DNA from: JAWVFM01 sp038237625 | GTDB lineage: Bacteria > Actinomycetota > Thermoleophilia > Solirubrobacterales > 70-9 | Length of the DNA: 64,000 bases | Direction of reading: 5' to 3' | NCBI GenBank assembly: GCA_038237625.1 | Contig: JBBRYM010000007.1 | Coordinates: 67,228 to 131,227 of the forward strand | In this document: positions 8,431 to 17,253 of the stretch, piece after piece | Layout of the letters: each line of letters begins with the position of its first letter | How positions within the stretch are numbered: position 1 is the stretch's first letter | Made by a program: the position numbers and the translations under genes | Notes under the pieces: generated by a model | Databases searched by the model: none | What the model saw: the letters and a program-made list of their open reading frames with translations, nothing else | What the model was told of the DNA's origin: nothing

Positions 8431-9390
8431 TCAGCTGATGGGGGCGACCGGCTCGAGCTCGCGAACCTCGACTCGCCCCAGCAGGCGCTCGACTTCGCCC
8501 GCATCGAGAGTGCCGGCCCCCAGATGCTGGGTCGACTCGGCCCCACAGGCCACCCCGTAGATCAGGCAATCGCGGGGGGACCGACCCTCGTAGCGCGCGG
8601 CCACGTAGCCCGCCAGGAAACAGTCGCCGGAGCCCACAGAGGACACCGGCTCGAGCGGCTCGATGCTGACTTCATAGCTGCGTCGTCCGGCGCCGGTTCC
8701 CAACACCGCCGCGCAGCCGGCCTCTCGAGTGATGATCGCTTCCCCCGCGCCCATTTCGATCAGCCCGGTGAGGCCCATCGCGATGTCGTCGGCGTCGTTG
8801 AACTCGTGGCCCACCGCCTCTTCTGCCTCGGGGACGTTGGGAGCGACCACCGCGGGCTCGACCTTCAGCGCCGTTCGCATCAGCTCACCGTCGGTATCGA
8901 GTACACAGAGAACATCCAGGCGGCCGAGCTCACCGACGAGGCGCGCGTAGACCTCGCCGTCGAGTCCAGGCGGAGTGCTGCCGGCGAGAACGCAGACCGA
9001 TGCACCCTGGGCGAGGTAGAGGAGCTTCTCGACGAAACGATCGAGCTCGTCTGATGCCACCTCTGGGCCGCGCTCGTTGAGCTCGGTCTGAGCCCCCGTG
9101 GTCGGATCCACCACCGCCAGGTTCGTTCGCGACTCTCCGGCAATCCGCGTGAAGTCGTTCAGGATTCCCTCGCGGCCGAGCCGCTCGAGAATGGAGTCCC
9201 CGGTGGCGCCTCCCACCATGCCGGTCGCGATCACCGGCCGCCCGAGGAGCTTCAGCGCCCGAGCGACGTTCACGCCCTTTCCGCCCGCAACCGTGCGCGA
9301 CTCGACCGCCCGGTGGCGGTGGCCGAGGCGGAAGTTCGGGACGGCGATGGTGCGATCGATCGCCGCGTTCAGGGTGACGGTGAGGATCAA
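8431..9390 (-). CDS. PfkB-family sugar kinase, 1-phosphofructokinase-like
   Basis: Phosphorylates a sugar or sugar phosphate using ATP; the 1-phosphofructokinase/tagatose-6-phosphate kinase branch fits best. 319 residues, the usual length. The N-terminus MILTVTLNAAIDRT and the AGGKGVNVARAL loop are typical of this branch. The C-terminal ATP/anion-hole signature is SSVGSGDCFLAGY, with the catalytic Asp in GSGD. TTG start at 9390, fixed by AGGAG 7 bases upstream, which itself overlaps the stop of the carboxypeptidase gene, so the two are co-transcribed. No PTS genes are nearby, so a role in fructose uptake is not supported. Confidence 0.85.
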   Translation of the reverse strand: MILTVTLNAAIDRTIAVPNFRLGHRHRAVESRTVAGGKGVNVARALKLLGRPVIATGMVGGATGDSILERLGREGILNDFTRIAGESRTNLAVVDPTTGAQTELNERGPEVASDELDRFVEKLLYLAQGASVCVLAGSTPPGLDGEVYARLVGELGRLDVLCVLDTDGELMRTALKVEPAVVAPNVPEAEEAVGHEFNDADDIAMGLTGLIEMGAGEAIITREAGCAAVLGTGAGRRSYEVSIEPLEPVSSVGSGDCFLAGYVAARYEGRSPRDCLIYGVACGAESTQHLGAGTLDAGEVERLLGRVEVRELEPVAPIS

Positions 9391-9397
9391 CGAGACT

Positions 9398-9402
9398 CTC
9401 CT
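9398..9402 (-). promoter_or_regulatory. Shine-Dalgarno fixing a TTG start
   Basis: AGGAG on the minus strand, 7 bases before TTG 9390 of the PfkB-family kinase. It overlaps the TAG stop (9401-9403) of the upstream gene. Confidence 0.65.
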
Positions 9403-10636
9403 ACTCGATGGTGGACTCTAGCCACCGCGAGCGTCGCGCAAACACAGCGCTCGCCAAAAGCGCGGTGCCGGCCGCGAGGATCGCTGCAGCGATCAGATCC
9501 ATCAACGCGCGGCCGGGGCTCCCGGGAATCGCTTGTCCAACCCCGTCCGGGTCCACCGGCGCCGGCAGCGTGGAAGCAGCGCTCAGGGCAACCGACCCCT
9601 GCGGGCGGCCGTCGAGGCTCACCGACGCGCTGCCGATACGCGTCCCCTCGGGAATCGGGCCGATCACGCTGCTCGACGCCCGCACGCGAACTTCGAGCCG
9701 CTGATCGGCTCGCGAGAACACCCGGATGGTGCGGTTGGCCTGGAGGGAAAGGGCGGCCGTCGTGAACCTCGCCGGGACGTGGTGCACGACGTCCCCGCGG
9801 CTGACCGCGCGACGCTCCCGGTAGCGGGAGAAGCCGTAGCGCAGCAGGGCGAGGGACCCCGCGTCCCGGGAAGCCTCGTCGGGGGCGCCGAGCAGCGCCG
9901 CCACTAGCGTGACCCCGTGACGGGTCCCGGAGCTCACCAGCACGTCGCCCGCGAGATTGGTCGTCCCCGTCTTGATGCCGTCGACGAACGGCGCCCGGCT
10001 CAACAGGGTGTTGGTGTTGGTCACATGGCGAACGTGGCCGGCATCGCGCAGGGTCGCCCTGCGGGTGGCGACGATGCGGCGAAACAGCGAATCGCGCATC
10101 AGGATACGGGCGAGGGCGACCAGGTCGCGGGCACTCGAGTAGTTGCCAGGGTCGTCGAGCCCGACCGGCGTCGTGTAATGCGTCTCCGTAAGCCCCAGGC
10201 GAAGGGCCGCCCGATTCATCATCGCGACGAAGGCGGGCACGGAGCCCGCGACTCCGTCGGCCAGATCGACGGCGGCGTCGTTGCCGCTTGGGAGCAGCAG
10301 ACCGTAGAGCAGGTCGCGAACCGTGTCGCTTTCCCCCGGCTCCAGTCCCAGCAGCGACTCGGCCGGCTTCGCGCGGTAAAGCGGCGCCGTGAGGCGCTGC
10401 GCCGGCCGCAGGCGCGCCAGCGCGAGATAGGCGGTCATCAGCTTGGTGGTTGAGGCGACAGGCAGCCCGGCGTCGGCGTTGTGGGAGGCGAGAACCTTCC
10501 CGTCGCGCGCATCGACCACGATCCAGGCTGTGGCCGCGGGTCGTGGCGGCGGAGACGCGGACGCCGTGGCCGGGAAAGTAATGAAAAAGAGCGCAGCCGC
10601 AGCCGCAGCGACTGCGCGCGGCCGCGTTACTTGCAG
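9401..10636 (-). CDS. D-alanyl-D-alanine carboxypeptidase (peptidase S11)
   Basis: Trims the terminal D-Ala from peptidoglycan stem peptides outside the membrane. About 411 residues: N-terminal signal peptide ending TASASP, then the penicillin-binding fold with the three active-site motifs in order: STTK (nucleophile Ser), SGN and KTG (GIKTGTT). A C-terminal beta-rich domain and a final membrane helix (about 375-400) complete a DacA/DacF-like layout. No ATG, GTG or TTG precedes the signal peptide in this frame; CTG at 10636, overlapping the LysM gene by 10 bases, is the best candidate, so the exact start is uncertain. Confidence 0.87.
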   Translation of the reverse strand: MQVTRPRAVAAAAAALFFITFPATASASPPPRPAATAWIVVDARDGKVLASHNADAGLPVASTTKLMTAYLALARLRPAQRLTAPLYRAKPAESLLGLEPGESDTVRDLLYGLLLPSGNDAAVDLADGVAGSVPAFVAMMNRAALRLGLTETHYTTPVGLDDPGNYSSARDLVALARILMRDSLFRRIVATRRATLRDAGHVRHVTNTNTLLSRAPFVDGIKTGTTNLAGDVLVSSGTRHGVTLVAALLGAPDEASRDAGSLALLRYGFSRYRERRAVSRGDVVHHVPARFTTAALSLQANRTIRVFSRADQRLEVRVRASSSVIGPIPEGTRIGSASVSLDGRPQGSVALSAASTLPAPVDPDGVGQAIPGSPGRALMDLIAAAILAAGTALLASAVFARRSRWLESTIE

Positions 10637-10989
10637 CCGTTGGGCAGGATGTTCACCTGCTGGCCAGGCTGGAGGCTCTGCGCGTCGAAGCTCGCGCCGC
10701 CGTTTCGCTGAATGAGCGTCCTCTGGATGACGTGCTCGTGCTTGGCGATGTTGGAGAAGACGTCGCCGGACTGAACCGTGTAGCAAGAGTCTGGAGGGGC
10801 GGAGTGGTGCTTCGGCGCGGCCGAGGCCTGGTGCTTGCTCGGCGCGGCCGTCCCCGAGTCCAGCGAGTGGGAGATCACGACCACGAGCACCACGGAGACC
10901 CCGCCAAGCGCGAGCAGCGCGACGATCCTCGCGAAGATCCGCGATCTCTTCTTGCCGCCGTCGTATGTCCTCGAGGCCATCGCTTCCAT
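10627..10989 (-). CDS. Membrane-anchored LysM-domain protein
   Basis: 120 residues from ATG 10989; an ATG at 10980 and longer in-frame starts up to 11082 are possible. A basic N-terminus precedes one membrane helix (about 22-45), then a Ser/Ala/His-rich linker, then one LysM motif: CYTVQSGDVFSNIAKHEHV to LQPGQQVNIL. LysM binds GlcNAc-containing glycans, so this should be an extracytoplasmic peptidoglycan binder. A Cys at each end of the LysM domain could form a disulfide. It overlaps the start of the carboxypeptidase gene, which suggests a joint wall-maintenance role. Confidence 0.8.
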   Translation of the reverse strand: MEAMASRTYDGGKKRSRIFARIVALLALGGVSVVLVVVISHSLDSGTAAPSKHQASAAPKHHSAPPDSCYTVQSGDVFSNIAKHEHVIQRTLIQRNGGASFDAQSLQPGQQVNILPNGCK

Positions 10990-11108
10990 CGGGCCTGCGC
11001 GGTCTTTCGCCCGCGCGATGCTGTCGTGGGGCCGATGGTAGCCCCGCCCGAGCCCTCCATCGCCGCACACGGCGACTCGCAATCACTCGCCCAGCGAATG
11101 CCGCGCGG

Positions 11109-11927
11109 TCAACCATCCCCGCGGGTGGCCGACCACAGCTCCGCGCGCAGCGTCTCGGCGGCAACGGCCGGGTCATCAGCCCCCGAGATCGACCTCGAAA
11201 CGGGCACCAGGATCGACGCCGGGCCGGAGCCCAGGGCGGCCGCCACTACGGCTGGATCGCCTCCCTGAGCGCCGATGCCCGGGAGCAGGAAGATCGCCTC
11301 GGGCATCAGCTCGCGCATCCTTGCCAGCCTCGAGGCTGACTTCGTCGCCCCGATCACCGCGCCGGCCCCCGAGAGCCCGCTCGCACCGGCGAGAGCCCCT
11401 GCCTTGCCGGCGACGAGGCGCGCGACCCGCTCGGAGAGCGGGTCGTCCGGCCCGGCCTCGAGGAAGTCGGCCGCGCCCGTGTTGGATGTGAGTACGAGCG
11501 TGAAGACGCCGGCGCCGGCGGCCACGGCGGCCTCGAAGAACGGCTCGAGCGAGTCTTCACCCAGCAGCGGATTGACCGTCGTAGCGTCGGCGCCGAGGCC
11601 CGTCGCGCCGAGCAGTGCCTCGGCGTACACCGCCGCCGTGTGTGGGACGTCACCGCGCTTACCGTCAGCGACGACGAGAAGGCCGGCCTCCCGGGCTGCC
11701 TGCGCCACCGTTTCGAGGGCTGCCCAGCCCGGTGCTCCCAGGCGCTCGAAGCATGCGAGCTGGAGCTTCGCCGCCACACAGGCGGCGCCGGCAAGCTCGA
11801 TGAGCCGCGAGCAGTCATCGACTGCGGCCTCGGCGTCCCCCTCCGCCGGGTCGAGGCCGAGACAGAGTTGGCTGCGACGTCCGGTGACGAGCGCCGCGAG
11901 CCTGTCGGAGAACGGCGCCGGGCCCAC
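11109..11927 (-). CDS. pyrF: Orotidine-5'-phosphate decarboxylase, type 2
   Basis: Last step of UMP synthesis: decarboxylates OMP in the cytoplasm. 272 residues, typical of the longer type 2 form common in actinobacteria. SQLCLGLDP opens the barrel, VVADGKRGDVPHTAA carries the catalytic Lys/Asp network, and FLLPGIGAQGG near the C-terminus is the phosphate-binding loop. GTG start with GAGGGA 9 bases upstream. It follows the HU gene by 36 bases on the same strand. The rest of the pyrimidine pathway is not in this window. Confidence 0.93.
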   Translation of the reverse strand: MGPAPFSDRLAALVTGRRSQLCLGLDPAEGDAEAAVDDCSRLIELAGAACVAAKLQLACFERLGAPGWAALETVAQAAREAGLLVVADGKRGDVPHTAAVYAEALLGATGLGADATTVNPLLGEDSLEPFFEAAVAAGAGVFTLVLTSNTGAADFLEAGPDDPLSERVARLVAGKAGALAGASGLSGAGAVIGATKSASRLARMRELMPEAIFLLPGIGAQGGDPAVVAAALGSGPASILVPVSRSISGADDPAVAAETLRAELWSATRGDG

Positions 11928-11963
11928 GCGGAGATTCCCTCGTGAGCCGCGGCCGCCCCTCTT

Positions 11964-12236
11964 CTAGCCCTTGACCGTGGCCTTGAGCTTTGCGCCGGCC
12001 GAGAACTTCGGCACCTTGCCGCCCTGGATCGTGATCCGCTCGCGGGTGCGAGGGTTGATCCCCTGACGGGTCGCGCGGTCGGCGACGCTGAACTTGCCGA
12101 ACCCGGTGAAGTTGACGTCTCCCCCGCCCTTGAGAACGCCCGTGATCCCGTCGAGCACTGTCTCGACGGCGTCCCCTGCGGCCTTCTTGCTGTCGAAGCT
12201 GCCGGCGATCTGGTCTACGAACTCAGCCTTGGTCAA
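11964..12236 (-). CDS. hup: HU-family DNA-binding protein
   Basis: Small nucleoid protein that bends DNA without sequence specificity. 90 residues, the standard HU length. The N-terminus TKAEFVDQIA, the core FTGFGKFSVADRATRQG, and the arm motif NPRTRERITIQ with its intercalating Pro are all present. TTG start at 12236 is fixed by GGAGGA 6 bases upstream. A short hairpin (GCCTG-AAAAG-CAGGC, 12258-12272) lies in the leader. No long lysine-rich tail as in mycobacterial HupB. Confidence 0.94.
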   Translation of the reverse strand: MTKAEFVDQIAGSFDSKKAAGDAVETVLDGITGVLKGGGDVNFTGFGKFSVADRATRQGINPRTRERITIQGGKVPKFSAGAKLKATVKG

Positions 12237-12431
12237 AGCGCTTCCTCCTAGTCGTTAGCCTGAAAAGCAGGCGAGACCGTACCAGCGGCTGGGGACGAAC
12301 CCCTTCGCCGACCGCGCTCACAGGGCCCGGCCGCGTAGGGTGAGCCTCGGGGTCCGGCACTTGAGCTAGCCTGCAGGAGCCTGCAAACAAGCTGTAGCAG
12401 GAAGGCATCCACGATCGAAGTAACTGATCAC

Positions 12432-13169
12432 ATGGCAGCGGGTGTGCCCGCGCAGGCAACCGCCGCAACCCTCGACGTACACGCGGGGCCGTTGGGCTCC
12501 CTGCCGCCGATCCCGTTCGCGCCGTCCGATGGCGCGGCCGTCCTGGTTGCAGAGCCGGCTTCCGCGCTTACGACTCCCACCAGAACCGTCAAGCGCGCGC
12601 TCGACCTCGTGGGCGCGACCGTCGGGATGGTGCTCCTCGCCCCCCTTCTGCTCATCATCGCCGCCGCAATCAAGATCGATTCGCCAGGCCCGGTCTTGTT
12701 TCGCCAGCGCCGCATAGGGCGCGACGGAGTGCCCTTTGTCATGCTGAAGTTCCGGAGCATGGTGTTGGGGGCCGCGGAGCAGCAGGAAGGGCTCAGGCAC
12801 CTCAGCGAAGCCGATGGAGTCTTCAAGATCGCCCGGGACCCTCGGCTTACGCGCGTCGGCCGGCTGCTCCGCGCCCTCTACCTGGATGAGCTACCCCAGC
12901 TCCTGAATGTCGCGCTCGGAGAGATGAGCCTGGTGGGGCCTCGTCCCCTTCCGCTCGCCGAAGACGCCCGGGTGACCGGCTGGGGGAGGCGACGGCTCGA
13001 GATTCGTCCGGGTATCACGGGGGTGTGGCAGGTGAGGGGAAGCTCTCGGGTCCCGCTCTCCGAGATGGTCAGAATCGACTACGAGTACGTCACGGAGCTC
13101 TCGCTGAAGGAAGATGTCCGGATCATGGTGCTGACCATCCCTCAGATACTGCGACACCGCGGGCTTTAG
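12432..13169 (+). CDS. Short bacterial sugar transferase (monotopic phosphoglycosyl transferase)
   Basis: Transfers a sugar-phosphate to a polyprenyl phosphate, the first step of a lipid-linked glycan. 245 residues, with only the catalytic domain plus a roughly 50-residue N-terminal tail. One reentrant/membrane helix at about 60-82 (VGMVLLAPLLLIIAAAIKI) is followed by PVLFRQRRIGRDG, the catalytic Asp-Glu in YLDELPQLLN, and GEMSLVGPRPL. It lacks the multi-pass half of the protein at 4476, so the window encodes two different initiating enzymes. ATG 12432; no Shine-Dalgarno, with TAACTG 5 bases upstream. Confidence 0.9.
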   Translation: MAAGVPAQATAATLDVHAGPLGSLPPIPFAPSDGAAVLVAEPASALTTPTRTVKRALDLVGATVGMVLLAPLLLIIAAAIKIDSPGPVLFRQRRIGRDGVPFVMLKFRSMVLGAAEQQEGLRHLSEADGVFKIARDPRLTRVGRLLRALYLDELPQLLNVALGEMSLVGPRPLPLAEDARVTGWGRRRLEIRPGITGVWQVRGSSRVPLSEMVRIDYEYVTELSLKEDVRIMVLTIPQILRHRGL

Positions 13170-13199
13170 CCGGCGGGCTCCTGGGCTGACGGTGGCGCG

Positions 13200-14489
13200 G
13201 TGAGGCGTCCGAGGCTGCGGCGACGTAAGCCGGGCGACCAGACGATCCCCCACGACAACGAGCCCGAGGCTGCCACGAACCCGACAGACGACGTGTCGCT
13301 CGAGTCCGCGGACGTTGCCGAGGTCGAAGCGGCCGACGGCGCCGAGATCGCGCCCGCGGATCGGGAGCAGGACTTGCCGGCATCTGACAAGGACAGTTGG
13401 GTTCCGAGCTCGATGATCCAGGCCCGCGGCGAGATCGCCGCCCCTCCACCTTCCCTGCCTCCCGACGAAGACAGGCGCAGAACGGAGACCTCGGAATGGA
13501 CCATCCCTGCGATGACGCCCGGCCCGGAGCCCGCGGATCCTCACCTTCCAGGGGTCGCACCCAAGAAGTCCCACGCTGACAAGCCGTTCGAGGCTGACGC
13601 CGACGCCGAAGCGCTCGATCCGGCGGTCGACCCGACGCCGCCGGATGAAGCTGTTCGCGCTGCCGTGAGCGAACCGGATCAAGCCATCGCGAACCGCGTG
13701 GCCGAACTGGAGGCGGGGCTCGAGGCGGCTCGCGAGCGGGCGGAGGCGGAAAGCGCGGCGGCCGCGGGCCTGCGCCAGGCACTCGAGGCCGCGACGGAGC
13801 GCACCAGCAACCTCGAGCAGAGCCGTGTGGAGGAACTGGCGCGCGCGCGGCGAGAGGCGGAGATTGAGATCCAGGACCTGAAGGAGAAGCTGACCGCCCT
13901 GGAAGCGCACATGGCCGAGTCCGCCGGGCAAGCGGATGCCCGACTGGGCGAGGCACAGGAGCGAGCCGACGAGTCCCGGCGGCGCACCCTCGACCTGGAA
14001 GAGCAGATGGCCAGGGCCATGGGCGAGCACGCCGCCGCGAAGCGACAGCTCGAGGAGCGCCTCGAGCACTCCGCGCGGCGGGAGCGCGCGGCGGAGATCG
14101 TTCACGCCGAGCGCATGCAGGCACTCTCTGAGCTACACGAGGCCGAGGCTCGCCGGGCCGCCCAGTACAAGGACCACGAGCAGCGGATGGCCGAACTCGA
14201 AGAGCGAATCCACCGGGCCGACCGCGTCGTTTATGAATCTGCGCAGCGGGTTGCCGCGGCCACCGCCGGGGGGGTCTACGACGATGCCGGACGCGTGGAG
14301 CTGAACTCCGTCAGTTTCGAGGGCCTGCGGCGGCTGGGGCTCTCGACGACCCAGGCGGCTCGGGTCGTCTCAAGCCGGGAATTGAAGGGGGGCTTCGAGT
14401 CGGTCGACGACCTCACCGCGGTTCCCGGCCTACCGAACGAGCTCGTGGACACTGTGCGGAACAGCGTGTACGTCGAGGAGTCGCCCTAG
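13200..14489 (+). CDS. Coiled-coil protein with C-terminal helix-hairpin-helix domain
   Basis: Unrecognised 429-residue protein. Residues 1-15 are strongly basic, 15-160 are acidic and Pro-rich and look disordered, and 160-355 are a long heptad-like, Glu/Ala/Arg-rich coiled coil. The last 60 residues contain ELNSVSFEGLRRLGLS and DLTAVPGLPNELVD, which look like tandem helix-hairpin-helix units of the ComEA/Tex type. No signal peptide or membrane segment. It follows the short sugar transferase by 30 bases, so co-transcription is plausible. It could be a cytoplasmic scaffold, perhaps DNA-binding; the function is not known. Confidence 0.72.
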   Translation: MRRPRLRRRKPGDQTIPHDNEPEAATNPTDDVSLESADVAEVEAADGAEIAPADREQDLPASDKDSWVPSSMIQARGEIAAPPPSLPPDEDRRRTETSEWTIPAMTPGPEPADPHLPGVAPKKSHADKPFEADADAEALDPAVDPTPPDEAVRAAVSEPDQAIANRVAELEAGLEAARERAEAESAAAAGLRQALEAATERTSNLEQSRVEELARARREAEIEIQDLKEKLTALEAHMAESAGQADARLGEAQERADESRRRTLDLEEQMARAMGEHAAAKRQLEERLEHSARRERAAEIVHAERMQALSELHEAEARRAAQYKDHEQRMAELEERIHRADRVVYESAQRVAAATAGGVYDDAGRVELNSVSFEGLRRLGLSTTQAARVVSSRELKGGFESVDDLTAVPGLPNELVDTVRNSVYVEESP

Positions 14490-14511
14490 CCCAAGCTCTC
14501 TGCCGCCCGAC

Positions 14512-15279
14512 TCACGGATTGCAGGAGTAGATGGCGTAGGCCTGTCGCATCTCGCGCCTGGCCGGGGGTCGCACGGTCCCGAGACGCCGAGTCGTGGTGA
14601 AGCCGGCTACCTGCAACCAGGCCTCCAGGGCGGCCAGGTTGGGAACCCACCAGTTGAACGAGCTGTCGAGCGGGCTGAACCGGGCCGCAGGCGCGCGCGG
14701 CGAGCGCAGGTTGAGCGCCCTCGAATACGGCTCGAGCAGGCGAAGCTCCCCTTCGGCGTCAAGCGCTGAGCGCGCGCGCTCCAGGCCGCGGACCGGATCG
14801 CGCAGGTGCAAGAGAAGCGCGCCGATGAAGACGAACTCCACCGGGCCGCCGATGCGCTCCGGGGAGAGGTCGTAGACGTTGCAGACCACCCGCTCCACCC
14901 TGGACTCCAGCATTTCGGAAGCGAGGCGGAACCCTCTGCCGAGGTCCGTGCCTCGCTCGCGCTGATCGCGCAGGAGATCTTTACGGCGGTGTGGCGGCCA
15001 TTCAGCCTCGTCGATGCGATCGACGTCGATGGCAACCACTTCGGCGCCGCGACGCTCCATCTCAAAGGCCCAGAAGCCGTCGAACGTCCCGATGTCCAGG
15101 CACCGGCGACCGCTCAGATCGTCCGGGAGAACCCGCCCCGCGACCGCGCGGAGATCGACGTATCCCGGGGTGACGACCCCGGGGGCAAGCTCGATCGTGT
15201 GGTACCAGACCGGGTTGGCCGCGACGGCCTCTGCAGCGCGGGACAAATTGTCGGCTGGCGGTTGCTCGAGGGACGTCAT
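14512..15279 (-). CDS. CmoB-like (DUF1698-type) SAM-dependent methyltransferase
   Basis: 255 residues. Signature WYHTIELAPGVVTPGYVDLR is followed by SAM motif I CLDIGTFDGFWAFE, an acidic AIDVD strand, then FVFIGALLLHLRDPVRGLE and a WWVPNLAALEAWL segment. The order matches CmoB, but the CmoB/CmoA tRNA context is missing and the window has five such paralogs among glycosyltransferases. Methylation of a sugar or glycolipid is more likely (inference). ATG 15279; divergent from the next paralog with 33 bases between. Confidence 0.8.
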   Translation of the reverse strand: MTSLEQPPADNLSRAAEAVAANPVWYHTIELAPGVVTPGYVDLRAVAGRVLPDDLSGRRCLDIGTFDGFWAFEMERRGAEVVAIDVDRIDEAEWPPHRRKDLLRDQRERGTDLGRGFRLASEMLESRVERVVCNVYDLSPERIGGPVEFVFIGALLLHLRDPVRGLERARSALDAEGELRLLEPYSRALNLRSPRAPAARFSPLDSSFNWWVPNLAALEAWLQVAGFTTTRRLGTVRPPARREMRQAYAIYSCNP

Positions 15280-15312
15280 TCTCGTTAGGGAGTTTGATAC
15301 AACCGCAGGCCG

Positions 15313-16152
15313 ATGAGCAGGATCGGCATGGCCCCGACTGCGGCGGCCGCGCCGGGCGAAGCGCGCGCGGCGATTGCCGCCCGCAAGCTCTGGTACCACA
15401 CGATCGAGGTTGCGCCTGGAGTGCTGACCCCTGGATGGTTCGATCTCCGAGACATCGTCGGGCACCTTCCCTGGCCGGGCGTGGCCGGCATGCGGTGCCT
15501 CGATGTCGGCCCCTACGACGGCTTCCTCTCGTTCGAGCTGGAGCGCCGCGGGGCCGCGGAGGTCATTGCCGCCGACATCGCCAGCCCCGCAGGCTGGGAC
15601 TGGCCGCGGGCGCTGCGCGATCGCGGTCCCAGCGGGCTGCTCGCGGTCGCCGAGGCGGACCCGGGAGGCGGCTTCGAGATCGCCGCGCAGCTGCTGGGCT
15701 CGAGGGTCCAGCGCCTGGCGATGAGCATCTACGACCTCGATCCTGATGCGATCGGGACGTTCGATCTGGTGGTTTGCGGCAGCCTCCTGCTCCACCTGCG
15801 CGACCCGATGCGGGGGCTCGCGGGGATCAGGCGCGTGTGTCGCGGACGACTGCTCTCGGCCGAGACGATCAGCCCGGGCCTCACCCTGGCCTCCCCGCGG
15901 CGCGCCGTCGCGCGCTTTCGCTCCGGGGATCGCTGTCAGTGGTGGATTCCCAATCGGGCCGGACATCAGGCGATGATCCGCGCGGCGGGATTCGAGATCG
16001 AGCGATCCGTAGCACCGTACGCGATCCCCCTCGGCCTGGGGCATCCGAGCCACTCCTCTCGCGCCCTGGCCGGAAGCGAGCTCGCGACGCTCGCCCTAAC
16101 CCGGCGGCGGGGAGTCCCCCACTCCGCGCTACTGACGCGGGCGCTCTCCTGA
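15313..16152 (+). CDS. CmoB-like SAM-dependent methyltransferase
   Basis: 279-residue paralog of its divergent neighbour. LWYHTIEVAPGVLTPGWFDLR leads into SAM motif CLDVGPYDGFLSFE, IYDLDPDAIGTFDLV and GSLLLHLRDPMRGL; the C-terminal recognition region includes QWWIPNRAGHQAMI. The usual Gly after DVG is Pro (DVGPYDG), a mild departure at the SAM loop. No membrane segment. The 3' end overlaps the opposite-strand GT4 gene by 24 bases. Substrate probably a surface glycan, by context. Confidence 0.8.
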   Translation: MSRIGMAPTAAAAPGEARAAIAARKLWYHTIEVAPGVLTPGWFDLRDIVGHLPWPGVAGMRCLDVGPYDGFLSFELERRGAAEVIAADIASPAGWDWPRALRDRGPSGLLAVAEADPGGGFEIAAQLLGSRVQRLAMSIYDLDPDAIGTFDLVVCGSLLLHLRDPMRGLAGIRRVCRGRLLSAETISPGLTLASPRRAVARFRSGDRCQWWIPNRAGHQAMIRAAGFEIERSVAPYAIPLGLGHPSHSSRALAGSELATLALTRRRGVPHSALLTRALS

Positions 16153-17253
16153 ACGGGGACGGCTTTCGTCGAGAATCCGCACATAGAGGTCCTCGTAGCT
16201 CGCGGCGATCGCGCGCCAATCGAAATCGGCTGCCCTCGCGCGACAGGCGGAAGCCACGGTTGGGTCGGCGGCCAGATCAAGTGCCTCGTCGAGGGCGGAC
16301 GCGAGCGACTTCGGGTCGTCCTGCTGAAAGAGGGCACCGAGCTTTGGGCGATCGAGAAGCATCGGCAGTGCACCGGAGTCGGCGGCGACCACCGGCGTGC
16401 CCGCGGCGAGTGACTCGATCAGCACCAGCCCGAAGGCCTCATCCACGGCGGGGAGCACGCTGATCCAGGCCTCTCCGTAGAGACGCGCCAGCTCGGCGGA
16501 ACCGTCGGCGTCGATCCACTCCGCTCCCTCGGGCACCGCCGGCGGCGAGGCGCTCATCACCGGGTCGGGCACACGCACCAGCAGGAGCCGAGCGTCGGGC
16601 CGGCGCTGGCGCAGCCTCGCGAAGGCGTCGAACAGCAGATCCGCGCGCTTGCGCGGGTCGCCGAGACTGGCCGCGCAGAGGATCGTCGGCTGCCTGCTCC
16701 TCGCGGCCTCGCCGGCGAAATCTTCGGGCCGGACGCCGCCGGGAAGAACGTCGGGAACGCGGCCGAACCAGCGCGCGAGCGCGGCTGCAGCCGGCTCGCT
16801 CAGAACAGTGACGGCGTCCGCGCGGCCGACGACGTCGGCCACCATCTCTAGCCGGTAGCGGCGCTTGACGAGGTATTCGCGGTTCGGTATGCCGTGATAG
16901 GAGAACACGACTGGAGGGCCTCCGGAGTCCCTGACCCGCAGCGCTGCCCAGGCGTCGGTGGCGAATGAGGCGTGCACGATGTCGAACCGCCCGCGCCGCA
17001 GGCGCCACCAGATCTCGGGGATCCGAGCGACGTGGAGCTCGTACCAGCTCAGGGGAACACGTTCCGGGGGCCGCCAGCCGCGGACCACCTCCATCCCGTC
17101 CTCGTGCGCTACGGCGGGCGGGCGGCGGTGGCTCGTCAGCAGCGTCACCTCGTGGCCCCTTCGAGCCAGCTCCGACCCCAGATCGTGGGTGAGGCGCTCG
17201 GAGCCTCGCCTGACCTCGGGCCAGTACGTCGGCTGGAGCAACGCCACGCGCAT
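16129..17253 (-). CDS. GT4-family glycosyltransferase
   Basis: 374-residue GT-B enzyme. The N-terminus RVALLQPTYWPEVRRGSERL has the typical N-lobe loop; the C-lobe has CAASLGDPRKRADLL and EAFGLVLIESLAAGTPVV, with both spaced glutamates. The start ATG overlaps the stop of the GT2 gene upstream (TGATG), so methyltransferase 18197, GT2 17253 and this gene form one coupled operon. Donor unknown. Confidence 0.86.
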   Translation of the reverse strand: MRVALLQPTYWPEVRRGSERLTHDLGSELARRGHEVTLLTSHRRPPAVAHEDGMEVVRGWRPPERVPLSWYELHVARIPEIWWRLRRGRFDIVHASFATDAWAALRVRDSGGPPVVFSYHGIPNREYLVKRRYRLEMVADVVGRADAVTVLSEPAAAALARWFGRVPDVLPGGVRPEDFAGEAARSRQPTILCAASLGDPRKRADLLFDAFARLRQRRPDARLLLVRVPDPVMSASPPAVPEGAEWIDADGSAELARLYGEAWISVLPAVDEAFGLVLIESLAAGTPVVAADSGALPMLLDRPKLGALFQQDDPKSLASALDEALDLAADPTVASACRARAADFDWRAIAASYEDLYVRILDESRPRSGERPRQ

